From Choristoneura fumiferana (lineage: Eukaryota > Arthropoda > Insecta > Lepidoptera > Tortricidae): a stretch of 64,000 nucleotides of DNA. Shown here in pieces: positions 9,896 through 20,594 of the stretch (position 1 is the first letter of the stretch; every line of letters starts with the position of its first letter). The translations under genes and the position numbers were made by a program. The stretch covers positions 16,190,773-16,254,772 of the forward strand of contig NC_133473.1 of the NCBI RefSeq assembly GCF_025370935.1. Reading direction: 5' to 3'. The notes below the pieces were generated by a model. The model ran no database searches, was not told the DNA's origin, and saw only the letters and a program-made list of their open reading frames with translations.

Positions 9896-11232
9896 TACGT
9901 GTTGCGTATTTACATGTTCTTTCTCATGTAGTGTCTCATGCTCATGTTGTTTCCAGCACAGGCAAAGATCAAAGTGACGGATAAAAGCAAATGAACGCAA
10001 GTTAACACAAGTTTAACAAGCGACGATAAAATAGGGGTGTTTACAGCTTCAACCAAGAATATTTTACGGCAGCCACCACAATCGGATTGAGTCGTATAAA
10101 TCCTCATTTAGGCTATCGTTTGACGACAGCCGGAAGGAGTGAAATTATGTATATGGCATTTGTAATCAGAGCGCATAATCTGCATAACAAATATTGCCGG
10201 CATCCCCAACTCGCGCGAGCCCTATCTTAACTGAAACTGAAATTGCTAACAATGACATGAACCATAAACCGTTGAAACTAAGATATGCAAATAAGGTTGA
10301 ATTGCATGTGGCGGTCGCATGAATTGAGGTCGTTTTATGGAGTGCTACTGTTTGTGTTCCCATATTAAATTTGATAACGTAACACGAAATGTCGTTCGTG
10401 AAATATAATTAATAAACTAGTTCTGCTGTTGTCCGCAACTCCGTATACATTTTCCCGGGATTAAAAAAGGCAAAATTTTAATAAAAAAATCACCTAAGCA
10501 CTGCACTGCAGCATAAAGGTAGATGATATCACCAATAAATTCAAGTAAGTATTATGAGCTATCGTGTTTACACGATTTTTTCTTAGATTTCGGATGACAT
10601 AGCTAGTTATGACGTCTTTCATTTGCAAACTTCAAAGATACGAGACGATGTACTTATTACCCTTCATTTGCTGCTGAGCTGTCTACTAGTGTTTCTGAAA
10701 GAATTATTAGAATCCGTTTTTCAGAGTACATCCCACTAGAAATAATGAAGCCGTAGTGACTCCTACTGCCATCTAGCTGTCACACAAAACAACTACAACA
10801 TCCTACATCGCACTCTCGAAGTTTCTGAAACTTCTGACTCTCCTTCTTTAGACTCCCCCCCTCCCCCAGGCATAACATCTGCTTGGGGAGAGATCTCTCT
10901 AGTATGGCCTTTCCCCACAAAACAAAAAAAAATCAGTTGCTACAGATTATTATAGTAGGTACATATAACATTTTAGTTGCATTGAAACCGCTATTTGCTA
11001 ATACTTCAGCTCATGTTTATTAACAGAATATAATTTGATTACATTTGTCTCTATTAAATGTGCAACGAACTGCAACGTGCATTTGGGCGCCATTGTTTTG
11101 ACTTAATTGAGATACATGAACGAAATTCGATAACGTATTTACCTACTTTAATTAGTTAGTTTGTCATCCTTTTGATAACTTTGCAAGTCAATTGAATAAT
11201 GATTTTTCGAATAAACAAGCTTACGATTTAAA
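9896..11232. other. Gene-free stretch
   Basis: No gene recognised. The patch 10680-10920 is less AT-rich, includes CTCCCCCAGGCATAACATCT and an imperfect CCAGGCA/TGCTTGG hairpin, and is unrecognised. Confidence 0.4.
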
Positions 11233-11442
11233 TCCATACTCATACTTTTGTATGTTTTGTGTTTGTCCGTCTTTGACGTCGAAACGGAGCGACGGATCGA
11301 CGTGATTTTTGGTATACTTAGAGATAGTTTATGGGCCAGAGAGTGACATAAGCTACTTTTTATCCCGGAAAAATGCACAGTTCCCGAGGGAACAGCGCGC
11401 GAAACCGAATTCTACGCGGGCGAAGCCGCGGGCAAAAGCTAG
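11233..11442 (+). mobile_element. Short non-autonomous Helitron
   Basis: The element begins TCCATACTCATAC, carries GTCCGTCTTTGACGTCGAAA, and ends with the hairpin CGCGGGCGAAGCCGCG (stem CGCGG/CCGCG), then GGCAAAAG and CTAG. It sits between A (11232) and T (11443), the expected Helitron A/T target. There is no target duplication and no TIR, as expected. Its close relative is at 54625-54828. Confidence 0.85.
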
Positions 11443-11884
11443 TAATTATATAATTACACAAAGATACTTTTAATAATACAAAAAAACATTCCTTCTTTAT
11501 TATAAAACAATAATTATGTCTCCGGGACGTTAGTGTCAATCCACCACCAGTGCATACTATGTAGATCTGAGTAAAAATCTAACTTTTGTTTTAAAATTAA
11601 TCCGGGCAGCCGGGGCAAATTATGTCTACAATGCAGCTCCGTCATTTAACTAAAAGCAGCTTTCATTTAGTTTTTGCTGCACTTAAGTTTCGCGAAATAT
11701 TTCGGTCGTTACGCTGCGAAAGCTCGACTCAGATTACTCCCCTACATTTCTTTGTAATGTCGCTCACGCGGCATAATAACCCTTTGTTATCCCGAGCGAG
11801 ACTATGCCCGTTTGTCCTGCAATTTCAAAATACACGCAAACTTTTGTGCATAATGTGTTAAAAGTAAATGTGGGCTATGAAATA
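11443..11884. other. Gene-free, moderately GC-balanced stretch
   Basis: No recognised repeat. Positions 11600-11830 are more balanced in base composition and have a 79-codon plus-strand frame without recognisable motifs; it is most likely chance. Confidence 0.35.
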
Positions 11885-12075
11885 ATGGGAAGTTAACATT
11901 ACAGTGGAGACCGCGGATCGGCAAGCGCAGCGTAGAACGTCCACCAACGAGATGGACGGATAACCTGGTTAAAGTCGCGGGTTCACGGTGGATGCAAGCC
12001 ACTTCCAACCGAGGCAACTGGAGGTCTATGGGGGAGGACAACAGTGGACGTCCTATGACTGATGATGAAATAATA
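11885..12075 (+). mobile_element. RTE-clade LINE 3' fragment
   Basis: In plus-strand translation RIGKRSVERPPTRWTDNLVK and SRWMQATSNRGNWRSMGE match the extreme C-terminus of RTE-type endonuclease/reverse transcriptase proteins. The 3' end GGACGTCCTATGACTGATGA follows. Only this tail is present, so the copy is 5'-truncated. Confidence 0.8.
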
Positions 12076-12094
12076 TTTTACATATCTGTTTTGA

Positions 12095-12225
12095 AAACAT
12101 ACCTTGTTGAGTTTCGTACCGGATTATTATCAACAGAGGTTTCTCCGCACCGGTGGTACATTTTTTTGAAGTTCAAAAATGCTTGTTAATTGAATGAAGA
12201 TATTTTGACTTTGATTTAGAATTAA
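12095..12225 (+). repeat. LINE 3' tail (TTTGACTTTG type)
   Basis: GTTGAGTTTCGTACCGGATT, CCGCACCGGTGGTACATTTT and AAGATATTTTGACTTTGATT match the tails at 22395-22530 and 31353-31490. This is the 3' end of a common lepidopteran LINE; no coding part is attached. Confidence 0.7.
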
Positions 12226-12785
12226 AAGGTCAGACAAACAATTAAACGCAGCAACCATTTCTCATTCTCATTATTTGTTCTTTCGTTAATTTGTATTGTA
12301 ATTTGGAACACATAAATCAAACAAAAATCAATCACTTTACGAGGTGACGAGCTTGAGTAATAGTGGCAGTAAGAGGAAATCCGCCTCCAAAGGCTTGTTC
12401 TTACAATGATGATGTCATGTCATGATTTAGACGAATTGGATTTAACAATAAATATCATAAGTTATTCACGTCAATCATATGATACCTTGGATCAAAATGC
12501 CATCAGTTACAAATACGATCTAACGATAAAAATGTAAGAATCACGCACCGACGGTATCTAAAGCTAATTGTAAATTAGTAAATACTACAAAAAATGCAAA
12601 ACGACTAAAATGTTGTTTTATATTTAATTCTTTACAAAAAAAATCGTGCTTATCTTTGGCAGTAACCATTTTTATACGGAATTAATATATTTTTTTAATA
12701 TGATCAAATGAACTAAACAAATTACGCATTCAACCGAAAATTTCATAATGTATTTTGTAGTGTCTAAACATTCTATATTTCTTTG
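12226..12785. other. Gene-free AT-rich stretch
   Basis: Nothing recognised; frames are short. Confidence 0.4.
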
Positions 12786-13000
12786 TTTCAAGATTACTCA
12801 AGATTACCTTTGCTCGTAAACGAGCAATTCTTGTATATAATCAGAATCTCGGAAACGGCTCCAACGATTTCGATGAAATTTGGTATGTGGGGGTTTTCGG
12901 GGATGACAAATTGATCTGGCTTGGTCTTATCTCTGGGAAAACGCGTATTATCGAGTTTTAGCCCGAGCAAAGCTCTGTCGCCCTGGTACTAACAAATTAA
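12786..13000 (+). repeat. Lepidopteran interspersed repeat (Helitron-like body)
   Basis: AATCTCGGAAACGGCTCCAA, CGATGAAATTTGGTATGTGG and the ending CCGAGCAAAGCTCTGTCGCC form a block I recognise as common in moth genomes. The GAAACGG...ATGAAATTTGGTATG wording resembles the Helitron internal unit at 48 kb. A second, shorter trace (CCGAGCAAAGCTCTTTCGCC) is at 30200. Family assignment is uncertain. Confidence 0.45.
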
Positions 13001-13007
13001 TAAGTGG

Positions 13008-13250
13008 TACCGTAAACTCAGGTTTCTATAGTCCCAGCGTTCATCAATAGTCCATACGGACTTTTTAACATTTCGGACAATTACGGAACTACTAACGTCA
13101 TCTAGGAGGTTCATCGCAGCCTAATCCAATAGAAAATGCACGATGAACCTCCTAAACGTTTTACTTCCTTACTTAATTGTTCGAAATGTTAAAAAGTCCG
13201 TTTGGACTATTGATGAACGCTTGGGACTATAGAAACCTGAGTTTACGGTA
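13008..13250. mobile_element. Hairpin MITE with TA ends
   Basis: The outer 75 bases are inverted copies with only a few differences: TACCGTAAACTCAGGTTTCT at the left and AGAAACCTGAGTTTACGGTA at the right. The inner segments GGAGGTTCATCG and CGATGAACCTCC extend the fold, so nearly the whole 243 bp is one hairpin. The terminal TA on each side fits the TA duplication of Tc1/mariner-type transposition. No coding content. Confidence 0.85.
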
Positions 13251-13271
13251 GCTGAAATACAAGGTTCTTAG

Positions 13272-13345
13272 TCATCATCATCATCATCATCAGCTGGAAG
13301 ACGTCCACTGCTGGACAATGGCCTCTCCCTTAGCACTCTTCAAGG
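13272..13345 (-). mobile_element. LINE 3' end with (ATG)n (minus)
   Basis: (TCA)n followed by GCTGGAAGACGTCCACTGCT and GGACAATGGCCTCTCCCTTA is the complement of an RTE-like 3' end with its trinucleotide tail. Only about 70 bases remain. Confidence 0.6.
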
Positions 13346-15394
13346 TTCTTAGTATTGACAAATAAATGACGAATACCTGTTTAGTTTAACCTGCATTGCA
13401 AACGCATCGGTTGAATATCTGCTGCAGAATATTGATGGATAATGTCCAATGGCGTTACTTAATGAATACGAATTAATCCAGACTGGGTACAGTCGTGGAC
13501 AAATAGACAGGACAATTAATGTTTATTGATAACTGCGTGGCTTCGTAGGTAGAACGTTGAATATAAGTTAAGTGGTAATAAATTGTATGTTTTCGTATGA
13601 ATGTCGAACTTGTCTAAGTCCTCAAAGAAGTCCACTGCAATTATAAACTAATCTATATTATTCTTGGGGTTCCGTGGTCCTTTTTACAAGGAACCCGTGC
13701 AGTTTAGTCATGTCTGTACGTCCGTCTCCGTCCCTATGTCCGTCCGCAGTTTATGTAGCTTAACAAGTCATCGTGCTAGAGAGCTGTAATTTTGCATAAG
13801 ATAAGGTAAAACTGTATTTTAATCACGCCGACAAAGTAGTAAAATAAAAAAAGACGAAGTACGTAAAGTAGTTAACATTTTTTTTCTCGTTTAAATTAAT
13901 CCATAGTATGGTGTATTGTTTAATAGGTCTTTTAAGAACATTTTAGGTTCACAAATACGAACCTTCTTACCTATCTAACAATAATTATGAAATACTAAGC
14001 TGCAAACCAATCATTATCCTTTGCATTTTCGGTATTAAAAAGACTGTCACAAGCAGACAAACACTAGAGCCATACAAACAAAACACATAAAAGCGTTCCA
14101 TGGCAAATTTGCAACATAGGATGTATAAAATCCTAGTAACATTGATTTTAGATACAACTCTGTGATATTATTTACAAAGATGACAACAAGGCGCCTTCAT
14201 GACAAGAAAATCTTGACTTAAATTATGAAGTCTACGATACTTCCGTGCTTCGTTTATGTTGTGCCATCACGCGTCATAAAAAGATGTAATATCAGCTCGA
14301 GAACAAAGGAAGCTCACCGGCGCATCACTCAAATAACAAACCTGACAGACAACTTTATGAACTGCTAAATCCCGGATGAGAATGAATACTCGAATGCGCA
14401 AGCGGGGGTAGTGTTATAAAGGTCGGCGCTCAACTCGACAATACAATTTAATCATAACGACACGGTTATTTGGCAAGATTTATTAGGTGCTATTTTATGT
14501 GTATTTTTTTATCGCGGTTATTACTAATTTAATGATTTAAATTCGGGTTTTGTTCCGCTTACCTTGATTTTAGAGAACATAATCCAAAAAACGTTTCGTA
14601 GTAGGAGACAAAAAGACGATGTGAGTGGGCAGCAGCGCCAGCAGCATTGCCATCTACGAATTCCAAACTAACAACCACTAAACCACCAAACGAAAAAAAC
14701 ACCAAACTATTTTCTCAAGAAAAATCGTCGTGTTCGATTCTCAACCGTTGTCCACGAGCATCTTATGAAGAGTGTATGAAGTAGAGTTACATTCGAGCAG
14801 GTTTAAAGTAAATAAAATTCCTAGGATAATTAAATTGGGTAGGTAGTTAAAGCCTTTTCGGGTGGGTGATTAAGGTCGACAAAATATTTTTAGGGTCTAC
14901 TTTTGAAAAATATCCAGAATTTTCTAGGGTAAACATGACTCGTACCTTAATCAGCGACCTGGCTGAAATTTGCGCTGTCTAAATAATGTATACCTACGCA
15001 AACATACTCGCTCGAGTTAAATCTGTCACCACACCAAACTGTAGCCATACTAAATGTAAACCAATATAAGTAGGTCTCAACTTCTCTGGTACACAAAACG
15101 ATTAAGAGTTCAAGCATTCTGGATCGAGTTACTGATGCTTAGACTGTAATGCGAACGGTAAACATGCTCCTGTTACGTGTTGCTTGAAGGCAAATTCAAC
15201 GTGGAAATAAAGGTACCGATAAAATAAATCACGCGACCAAACCTTCCCGTCGAGTTGCACCTATGTATTGTTATAGTTACTAACGCTTTTATAGAGATCA
15301 TGAGCTAAGTAGCTAAATAGTTACAAAATACTTACGAAAACCAAGGTCATTTCAAGAGAGAATAAATTAAAATAATAGACGAGTCATGTTGTGC
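13346..15394. other. Gene-free stretch, about 2 kb
   Basis: No gene. Positions 13662-13800 (GGGGTTCCGTGGTCCTTTTT, CAAGGAACCCGTGCAG, GTCCGTCTCCGTCCCTATGT) resemble the GGTTCCGTAC repeat at 61678. A TATAAA with GTCGGCGCTCAACTCG follows at 14415; the spacing is too short for a convincing TATA/initiator pair. Confidence 0.4.
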
Positions 15395-16021
15395 CAAATC
15401 CGCGCCCGAAGTTGTTGACTTGTATACCAGGGACAAACGGTCCAGTTAGGTAGGTCAAACTTCGAGAAAGAGATCACTCGTCGAATCTGACTCGGCTGGG
15501 CAGCGTTCGGGAAGCTCTGCAGTGTCTTTTCATCCAAATTACCGCAGTGTTTGAAGTCAAAAGTCTTGGACCAGTGTGTGCTGCCAGTGATGACATACGG
15601 ATCTGAGACGTGGGCGCTAACGATGGGCCTCATGTAACAGCTTAAAATCACTCAGAGGGCTATGGTGAGGGCTATGCTCGGGGTTTCTCTGCGGGATAGA
15701 ATCAGAAATGATGATATCCGCAGTTGAACTTAGGTTACCGACATAGCTCGAAGAATTGTGAAACTGAAGTGGCAGTGGGCGGGGCACATTGCTCGCAGGA
15801 CTGATGGCCGATGGGGTCAGAAGGTTCTCGAATGGCGTCCGCGGATCGGAAAACGAGCTGTCGGTAGGCCTCCAACAAGATAGAGCGACGACCTGGTTAA
15901 GATCGTGGAATCGCGGTGGATGCGGAAAGCACAAGACCGGTCATAGCGGAGAGCCTTGGGGGATGCCTATGTCCAGCAGTGGATTTTTTTCGGCTGACAT
16001 GATGATGATGATGATGATGAC
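15395..16021 (+). pseudogene. RTE-clade LINE, C-terminal fragment (copy 1)
   Basis: Plus-strand translation gives SNFEKEITRRIRLGWAAFGK, QCVLPVMTYGSETWAL, RAMLGVSLRDRIRNDDIRS, LKWQWAGHIARRTDGRWGQK and KRAVGRPPTR. This is the region after the palm of RTE endonuclease/reverse transcriptases. Stops interrupt it at LM*QLK, RS*T* and PPTR*. The 3' end has TATGTCCAGCAGTGGATT, then TCGGCTGACATG and an (ATG)n tail at 16001-16020. The catalytic domains are absent, a typical 5' truncation. Confidence 0.9.
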
Positions 16022-16980
16022 ATCTCATTAGCAAACATACGACTAATAAAAACAAGTAATATGTACGTACACGCACACGCTTGTTTATTGTTACGTAACC
16101 CCAACTTGAAATAACTTGCTTTGTGGAATAATACAGAACACGGTATTTTGATTTAGACAAGAAGGTTTTACATGTAACGAGCTTCAGCGACACAAAGTTG
16201 AGTTTGCCGCCGGCGCTGTCATTTCGTTTTCACTCAAATTATGGCAGCAAAAAGATTGTTCTAAATCTGTTGAATTTCAGGCGGGGTCTTATTTAGCCGC
16301 CGGCTGAAAAAAACTGGTGCTACTGTAGTCATAACTCAGAGACACAGCTGTCTCGCAATATTAAAATGTATGCTAACTTGACTTCTTAATGACGCCAAGA
16401 TTCTGATCTAAAAAGAAATACTTTTTGTTCCCGGCCGAACTTTAATAAGCAAACTTTGTTTCTTTGTTTTGTTTTTCCTTTTGTTAGCAATAAAAAAAGG
16501 TATAAATAATATTTGCAAAAACAAAGAAACATTAGCCGTTTTGTTGAAGTTTAATAAGTTTGATGAAAGTTGCAACAGTGTTTATGTTGTACGTGAAATG
16601 AACAATGAGTTGATATTAGATTCGAATTTAATTTACCTATACAAAAGCAACTTTCAAGTCTTGATTTTAACTTGAATACTTGAAAGAAGCTTAAGAATAT
16701 ATTTTGTGAAATAAGCATCAAAGACCTTTGTTAGTTAAGGAACAAAAAATAACTTGAAGAAACTATTTGTAGACCTACTTACTACTTTTAGCTAAAGTTG
16801 CTAATGGAGCGCAATTGAAACATCAGAAACATTCTAAATTCTTTGAAAAACTTTGTGACCAATTACGGATGAACTTTTAGTACGATTCTCTCATTTTGCT
16901 TTCCAATGCAATACAAAATCATGGTTTGATAAATTTTGTGTCCAACACTGTTCCACGTGAATTTAATATCAATTTAATAA
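16022..16980. other. Gene-free stretch
   Basis: No gene. GCCGCCGGCGCTG at 16208 and GCCGCCGGCTG at 16298 are similar words 90 bases apart bordering an AT-rich segment, of unknown meaning. The 68-codon frame at 16469 has no recognisable motif. Confidence 0.35.
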
Positions 16981-17346
16981 TTATTGATTGTTTTTTCTTT
17001 GACACTATAAAAAAATATTAATCACAAAAGATTCTTTTAATGTCGATATTTATTTATCGATAACTTGTTTTTTAAAGAATAATGATTAATTTCGTTCTTT
17101 GCAAATAATCGCCGTTCAAAAAAACCTTTAGGAACGATTCGAGGCGGTCTTTTTTTATAATATAAAAATATTATTTAAGTTAGCTAGTAGATTTATTATT
17201 TAGTAAGCTCTTAGGTATATGATTGTATTTTCTATAAGTTATATTCTTAATATATTTTATACTTATTGATTGTTTTTTCTTTGACACTCTGAAAAAAATT
17301 TAATCACACAAGACTCTTTAATGTCGATATTTATTTATCGATAACT
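16981..17346 (+). repeat. Direct duplication of 82-84 bp, 282-bp spacing
   Basis: ATTGATTGTTTTTTCTTTGA followed by CACT, AATCACA, and ATGTCGATATTTATTTATCG occurs at 16981-17064 and 17263-17346, nearly identical. The intervening 200 bases are AT-rich. The TCGATA-rich end of each copy contains a small palindrome (ATCGATAAATAAATATCGAC on the complement). Confidence 0.75.
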
Positions 17347-17439
17347 ACATTTTTATACATAATTCGCAAATTCAAAAATAATTTGCAAATAATACTTCAA
17401 AAAACCTATTAAACACTCAACGGTTTACATCGAATTTTC

Positions 17440-18420
17440 GATGAAGTGAAATTCAATGTATCGAAATCAAAAACGGTTGTCAAACTACGATATAGTTACT
17501 TATCCGGTTGTACGTTGTTTCGCAGACAACATTTTAATAGAATATCGTTTAACAGATATTTTTTCTCATATTATTATTTCATAGAATAATCAATACATGG
17601 AACACTTTCTTTGAAGAAATTTGTATCATTGATTTTGTTACAAATAAAATTCATTATTTAGGTATTTATTTCTTAGACTAACAAATCAAATATTCTTATA
17701 TTATTATTTAGTTGATATAAAACTTAGTACCAAAAAAACATTTCATGTGGTGGTAGCTTCTAAACATTTTAATTCATACCTGCGACAGAATGCATACCCT
17801 CCTATAACGATAGCGATCCACTTTCTGTGTGGTCACAGTTCTTACCTTACCTAACCTAACCCTCTTTTCTGGTAGCGATTCGCTTAGTAGTGATGTCACA
17901 ATTATTACCTAACCTACTTTTCTGATAGCGATTCGTTTTCTGTTGGGGTAACAGTTCTAACCTAACCTAATCTACTTTTCTGGTAGCCATTCGCTTTCTG
18001 GTGGGGTCACATTTCTAACCTAACCTAACCTACTTTTCTGGTAGCGATTCGCTTTCTGGTGGGGTCACAGCTCTAATCTAACCAAATATGTAACCTACAT
18101 AAAATTACTATATTAAAATGTGTTAATTTTTATTAAATTATGGACAACATAACGTCTATTTTTACATTTTCGTTGAAACAAAATATCTTGAATAAATATT
18201 CGTTAAAAAATAACTCTATGGTTTGACACAATTGTGAAATAAAGTAATTTCATTTTCTATAAAATATGTTTCATTCAAGTAAATAGTAATCGAAACAATA
18301 ATATTCGAAGTAAAAATACAAGGACTTAATATTATATGAAACATTTTCTGCGAAACGAAATTCTGTGAAATTTCTGTCCGGGCGGAACACCATTTCCACA
18401 ATTATCATTTCCACCTGCAT
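17440..18420. mobile_element. Probable decayed inverted-repeat element around a minisatellite
   Basis: Left flank and right flank are both built of short TTTCG/CGAAA and TTTCATAGAAT-type motifs in opposite orientation, for example TTGTTTCGCAGACAACATTT at 17516 and, on the complement, TTTCGTTTCGCAGAAAATGT near 18350. The centre shares GGTCACAG(T/C)TCTAA(C/T)CTAACC with the Mutator-like element at 59690. I infer a diverged relative. No clear ends or target duplication were found. Confidence 0.35.
17800..18085 (+). repeat. Minisatellite with CCTAA motif
   Basis: About five units of 55-65 bases, each with a core CTTTTCTGGTAGCGATTCGC, then TTTCTGGTGGGGTCACAGTT, then CTAACCTAACC. The spacer after TCGC varies. 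The CTAACCTAACCTAACC part is three copies of CCTAA, the insect telomere repeat on its C-rich strand. No open frame spans it. Confidence 0.8.
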
Positions 18421-19214
18421 AAAACATTATAGGTAGACATAATTTAGATTGCGATTTCGATTTATTTTGGAGACATGATCGGGATCAGATCTGCAAAACA
18501 CAGTAAATGAACTATAGAAGGCATTTTTTCATCATATTCATGTTTTTGTGCAATTTTGTTTTTCAAATAACATTGCTTGAGTGTTGGTTACCCAGAACGA
18601 TACCAAACTAAGTTAATTAGAGTCCATCTTTGTAGATTTTTCGATGAACGATGGTTGGGCCAATTTTTATTTTCTTGTCGATACCTTTCTTTTCGCAGAT
18701 TTCAATGCAATTTGGTGAATTGGTAAAGTTGCTAATTCTGACTATGATAAGCCCAATTTCACACTTGGTCCTACAATTTTTTCTATTGAGTTACACAAAA
18801 CGTATGGAAATTTCGTAACTAAACTGATAATTTAAATAAAATAAGGAACACAAAATGAAAAAAAAACGACAACAAAATAGAAATTGACCCAGTTAGTCCT
18901 TGTTTTCAGTACCAATGTAAAATAATACTTTACTCGTTTGTAGAAGAGTCGAGCGATTCGAACTCGCGCATACTTCGTTCCTGTCATGATCATTATATAT
19001 AGCCCCATATACACTTTTCCAATTCGATTGTTGGCACTTTCACATACGAGAGTGTATTTCGTAGTTCGTACGCGAGTACAGAGCGACTCACAAATCACTA
19101 TTTGAGATCGTATCGTGTTTGGCCGCCAATTTAAATGCGAAACGAGGATTAATGTTTGCATTTTCACTGCAAAATGTGATGAAACAATGAAAGGAAAACT
19201 TCATCGTTCCAAGA
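18421..19214. other. Gene-free stretch
   Basis: Nothing recognised. Two frames (one of 111 codons, minus, 18832-19167) show no motifs. Confidence 0.4.
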
Positions 19215-19395
19215 ACTGCAATGCTTTATGGCGAAGGAAAACATCGTGAGGAAACCCTGCACAAACCTGCTAAGCAATTCCAAGGTTTGTGTGAAATTCC
19301 AAATTCGCACTGGTATCGCGTGGAAACTACGGTCCAAACCCTCTCGTTCTCAGAGGAGGCCTGTGCCCAGCCGTACCTATATGTGGTTCTCTATC
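19215..19395 (+). mobile_element. SINE body with RTE-like tail (plus)
   Basis: TTTATGGCGAAGGAAAACAT, CGTGAGGAAACC, AAATTCGCACTGG and GAGGAGGCCTGTGCCCAGCC follow the order of the copy at 42721. The tRNA head is missing. A (GAT)n run at 19472-19492 is separated by about 75 bases from the end of the match and may be the displaced tail. Confidence 0.65.
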
Positions 19396-19689
19396 GTTTG
19401 CCCGAATTTCATATGCCATAATGTATCGTTTTCCATAATTTTCATTTTCCATAAAGTAATATGCCGAGACGATGATGATGATGATGATGAAGAACTACCA
19501 GCAATATACAATCATACGCTTCTTTATTAACAGCAGCAGACGTTTCTGCTTCGAGTAAATATTTCTCGCTGCAATATATCACAGGAGGAATTTTTCCATT
19601 AGAAATATTTCGAAAACTTTATTAAAATTCTATTTGTGACTTTAACCACTACCTTATAGTTTTATTTCTTTTGTAACGCAATTTCTTTA

Positions 19690-19840
19690 ACTCTTCCAAA
19701 GCTTTGGTAGGCCTCCCGGTAGATGGACTGACGAGACGTCGTGATTTGCGGGCAACCGGTGGATGCAAGTGGCGAGTTGTCGTTCATTGCGGCGTCTTTG
19801 TTCAGTACACTACGTCTTCCAGCTGATAACGATGATATAA
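19690..19840 (+). mobile_element. RTE-clade LINE 3' fragment
   Basis: Plus-strand translation GRPPGRWTDETS then a stop, then NRWMQVASCRSLRRL, matches the RTE C-terminus. The end TCTTCCAGCTGATAACGATG is a diverged tail. Confidence 0.6.
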
Positions 19841-20364
19841 TGATCATTCTTTAAATTGCTTTTCTTTAAGTTACCGATTCATGCTAGCAATGAGACGTTT
19901 TGTGTCTTAACAATTGCGCTGTAATTCTCTCTTTCTTCCCACCAACAAGAACCAGGAACCATACACCGCTGTTCTACTCGACATTATTTGTTCCTTGCGG
20001 TAAGTATAATGCGCGACAAAATCCACCCAGCGTGGGCCTGAAGAGCCCTCAGCGGCTGCCGTGGCACTGGTGGCACCCGAGCCCACTCCACACGGCAAAA
20101 ATGGAAACCAGTCATTTCCTTTAGTGTACCTTTCTTTGTGTTATTAAACGTTTTACTTACGGCTGTATTGCCTTTGCGTTAACGTTTAAGAGATGGTGTT
20201 TCAATGTTTACCTAATATGTTTTCCAAAATATTAAATAGTAACACATTAGGGTTCATGATGAGAACGCATTTTGTAACGGGCAAATTGAAACATATAAAA
20301 ACTTACTTCATTAAATGATGTTTCGTCTTAGTGGCATTGGTGAAAAGTGATAGAGATTTTGTAT
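19841..20364. other. Gene-free stretch with a GC-rich patch
   Basis: Positions 20020-20100 are clearly GC-rich against the surroundings and have a plus-strand frame RGPEEPSAAAVALVAPEPTP that runs to a stop at 20142. A consensus-like splice donor (GCG/GTAAGT) lies at 19998. I do not recognise a protein and do not call a gene; see the findings. Confidence 0.3.
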
Positions 20365-20500
20365 CTACAATACAATACAATACAATGAATCTTTATTGTA
20401 CACCAGAAATAGTAAGGGGTACAGAAAACAGGTGCATAGAGAAAAAATACAAGCAGATAAATAAAGGTAAATAATTAACGAATGTTAAATTAACAAAAGC
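20365..20500 (-). repeat. LINE 3' tail with (ATTGT)n (minus)
   Basis: On the plus strand: ACAATACAATACAATGAATC, TTTATTGTACACCAGAAATA, GGGGTACAGAAAACAGG. It matches 34978-35060 over about 60 bases and is the complement of a LINE 3' end. Confidence 0.6.
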
Positions 20501-20594
20501 TTAATAAGAGTTTATGAATAAGAGGGGATAGGAAAGGGCCAAAACGATAACACCAGCAGAATTAAAAAGCTACTTTAGCATTATGTAGTAAGTA

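Noticed and set aside
14410..14450. TATA box and initiator of a promoter
   Set aside because: The TATAAA to TCA distance is about 15 bases, about half of what is needed, and no gene follows.
16001..16020. CRISPR array or functional short repeats from (ATG)n runs
   Set aside because: These are trinucleotide tails of RTE and SINE insertions; nothing prokaryotic is present in the window.
18832..19167. 111-codon minus-strand frame
   Set aside because: No motif, and the C-terminus is a hydrophobic read-through of an A/T-rich run.
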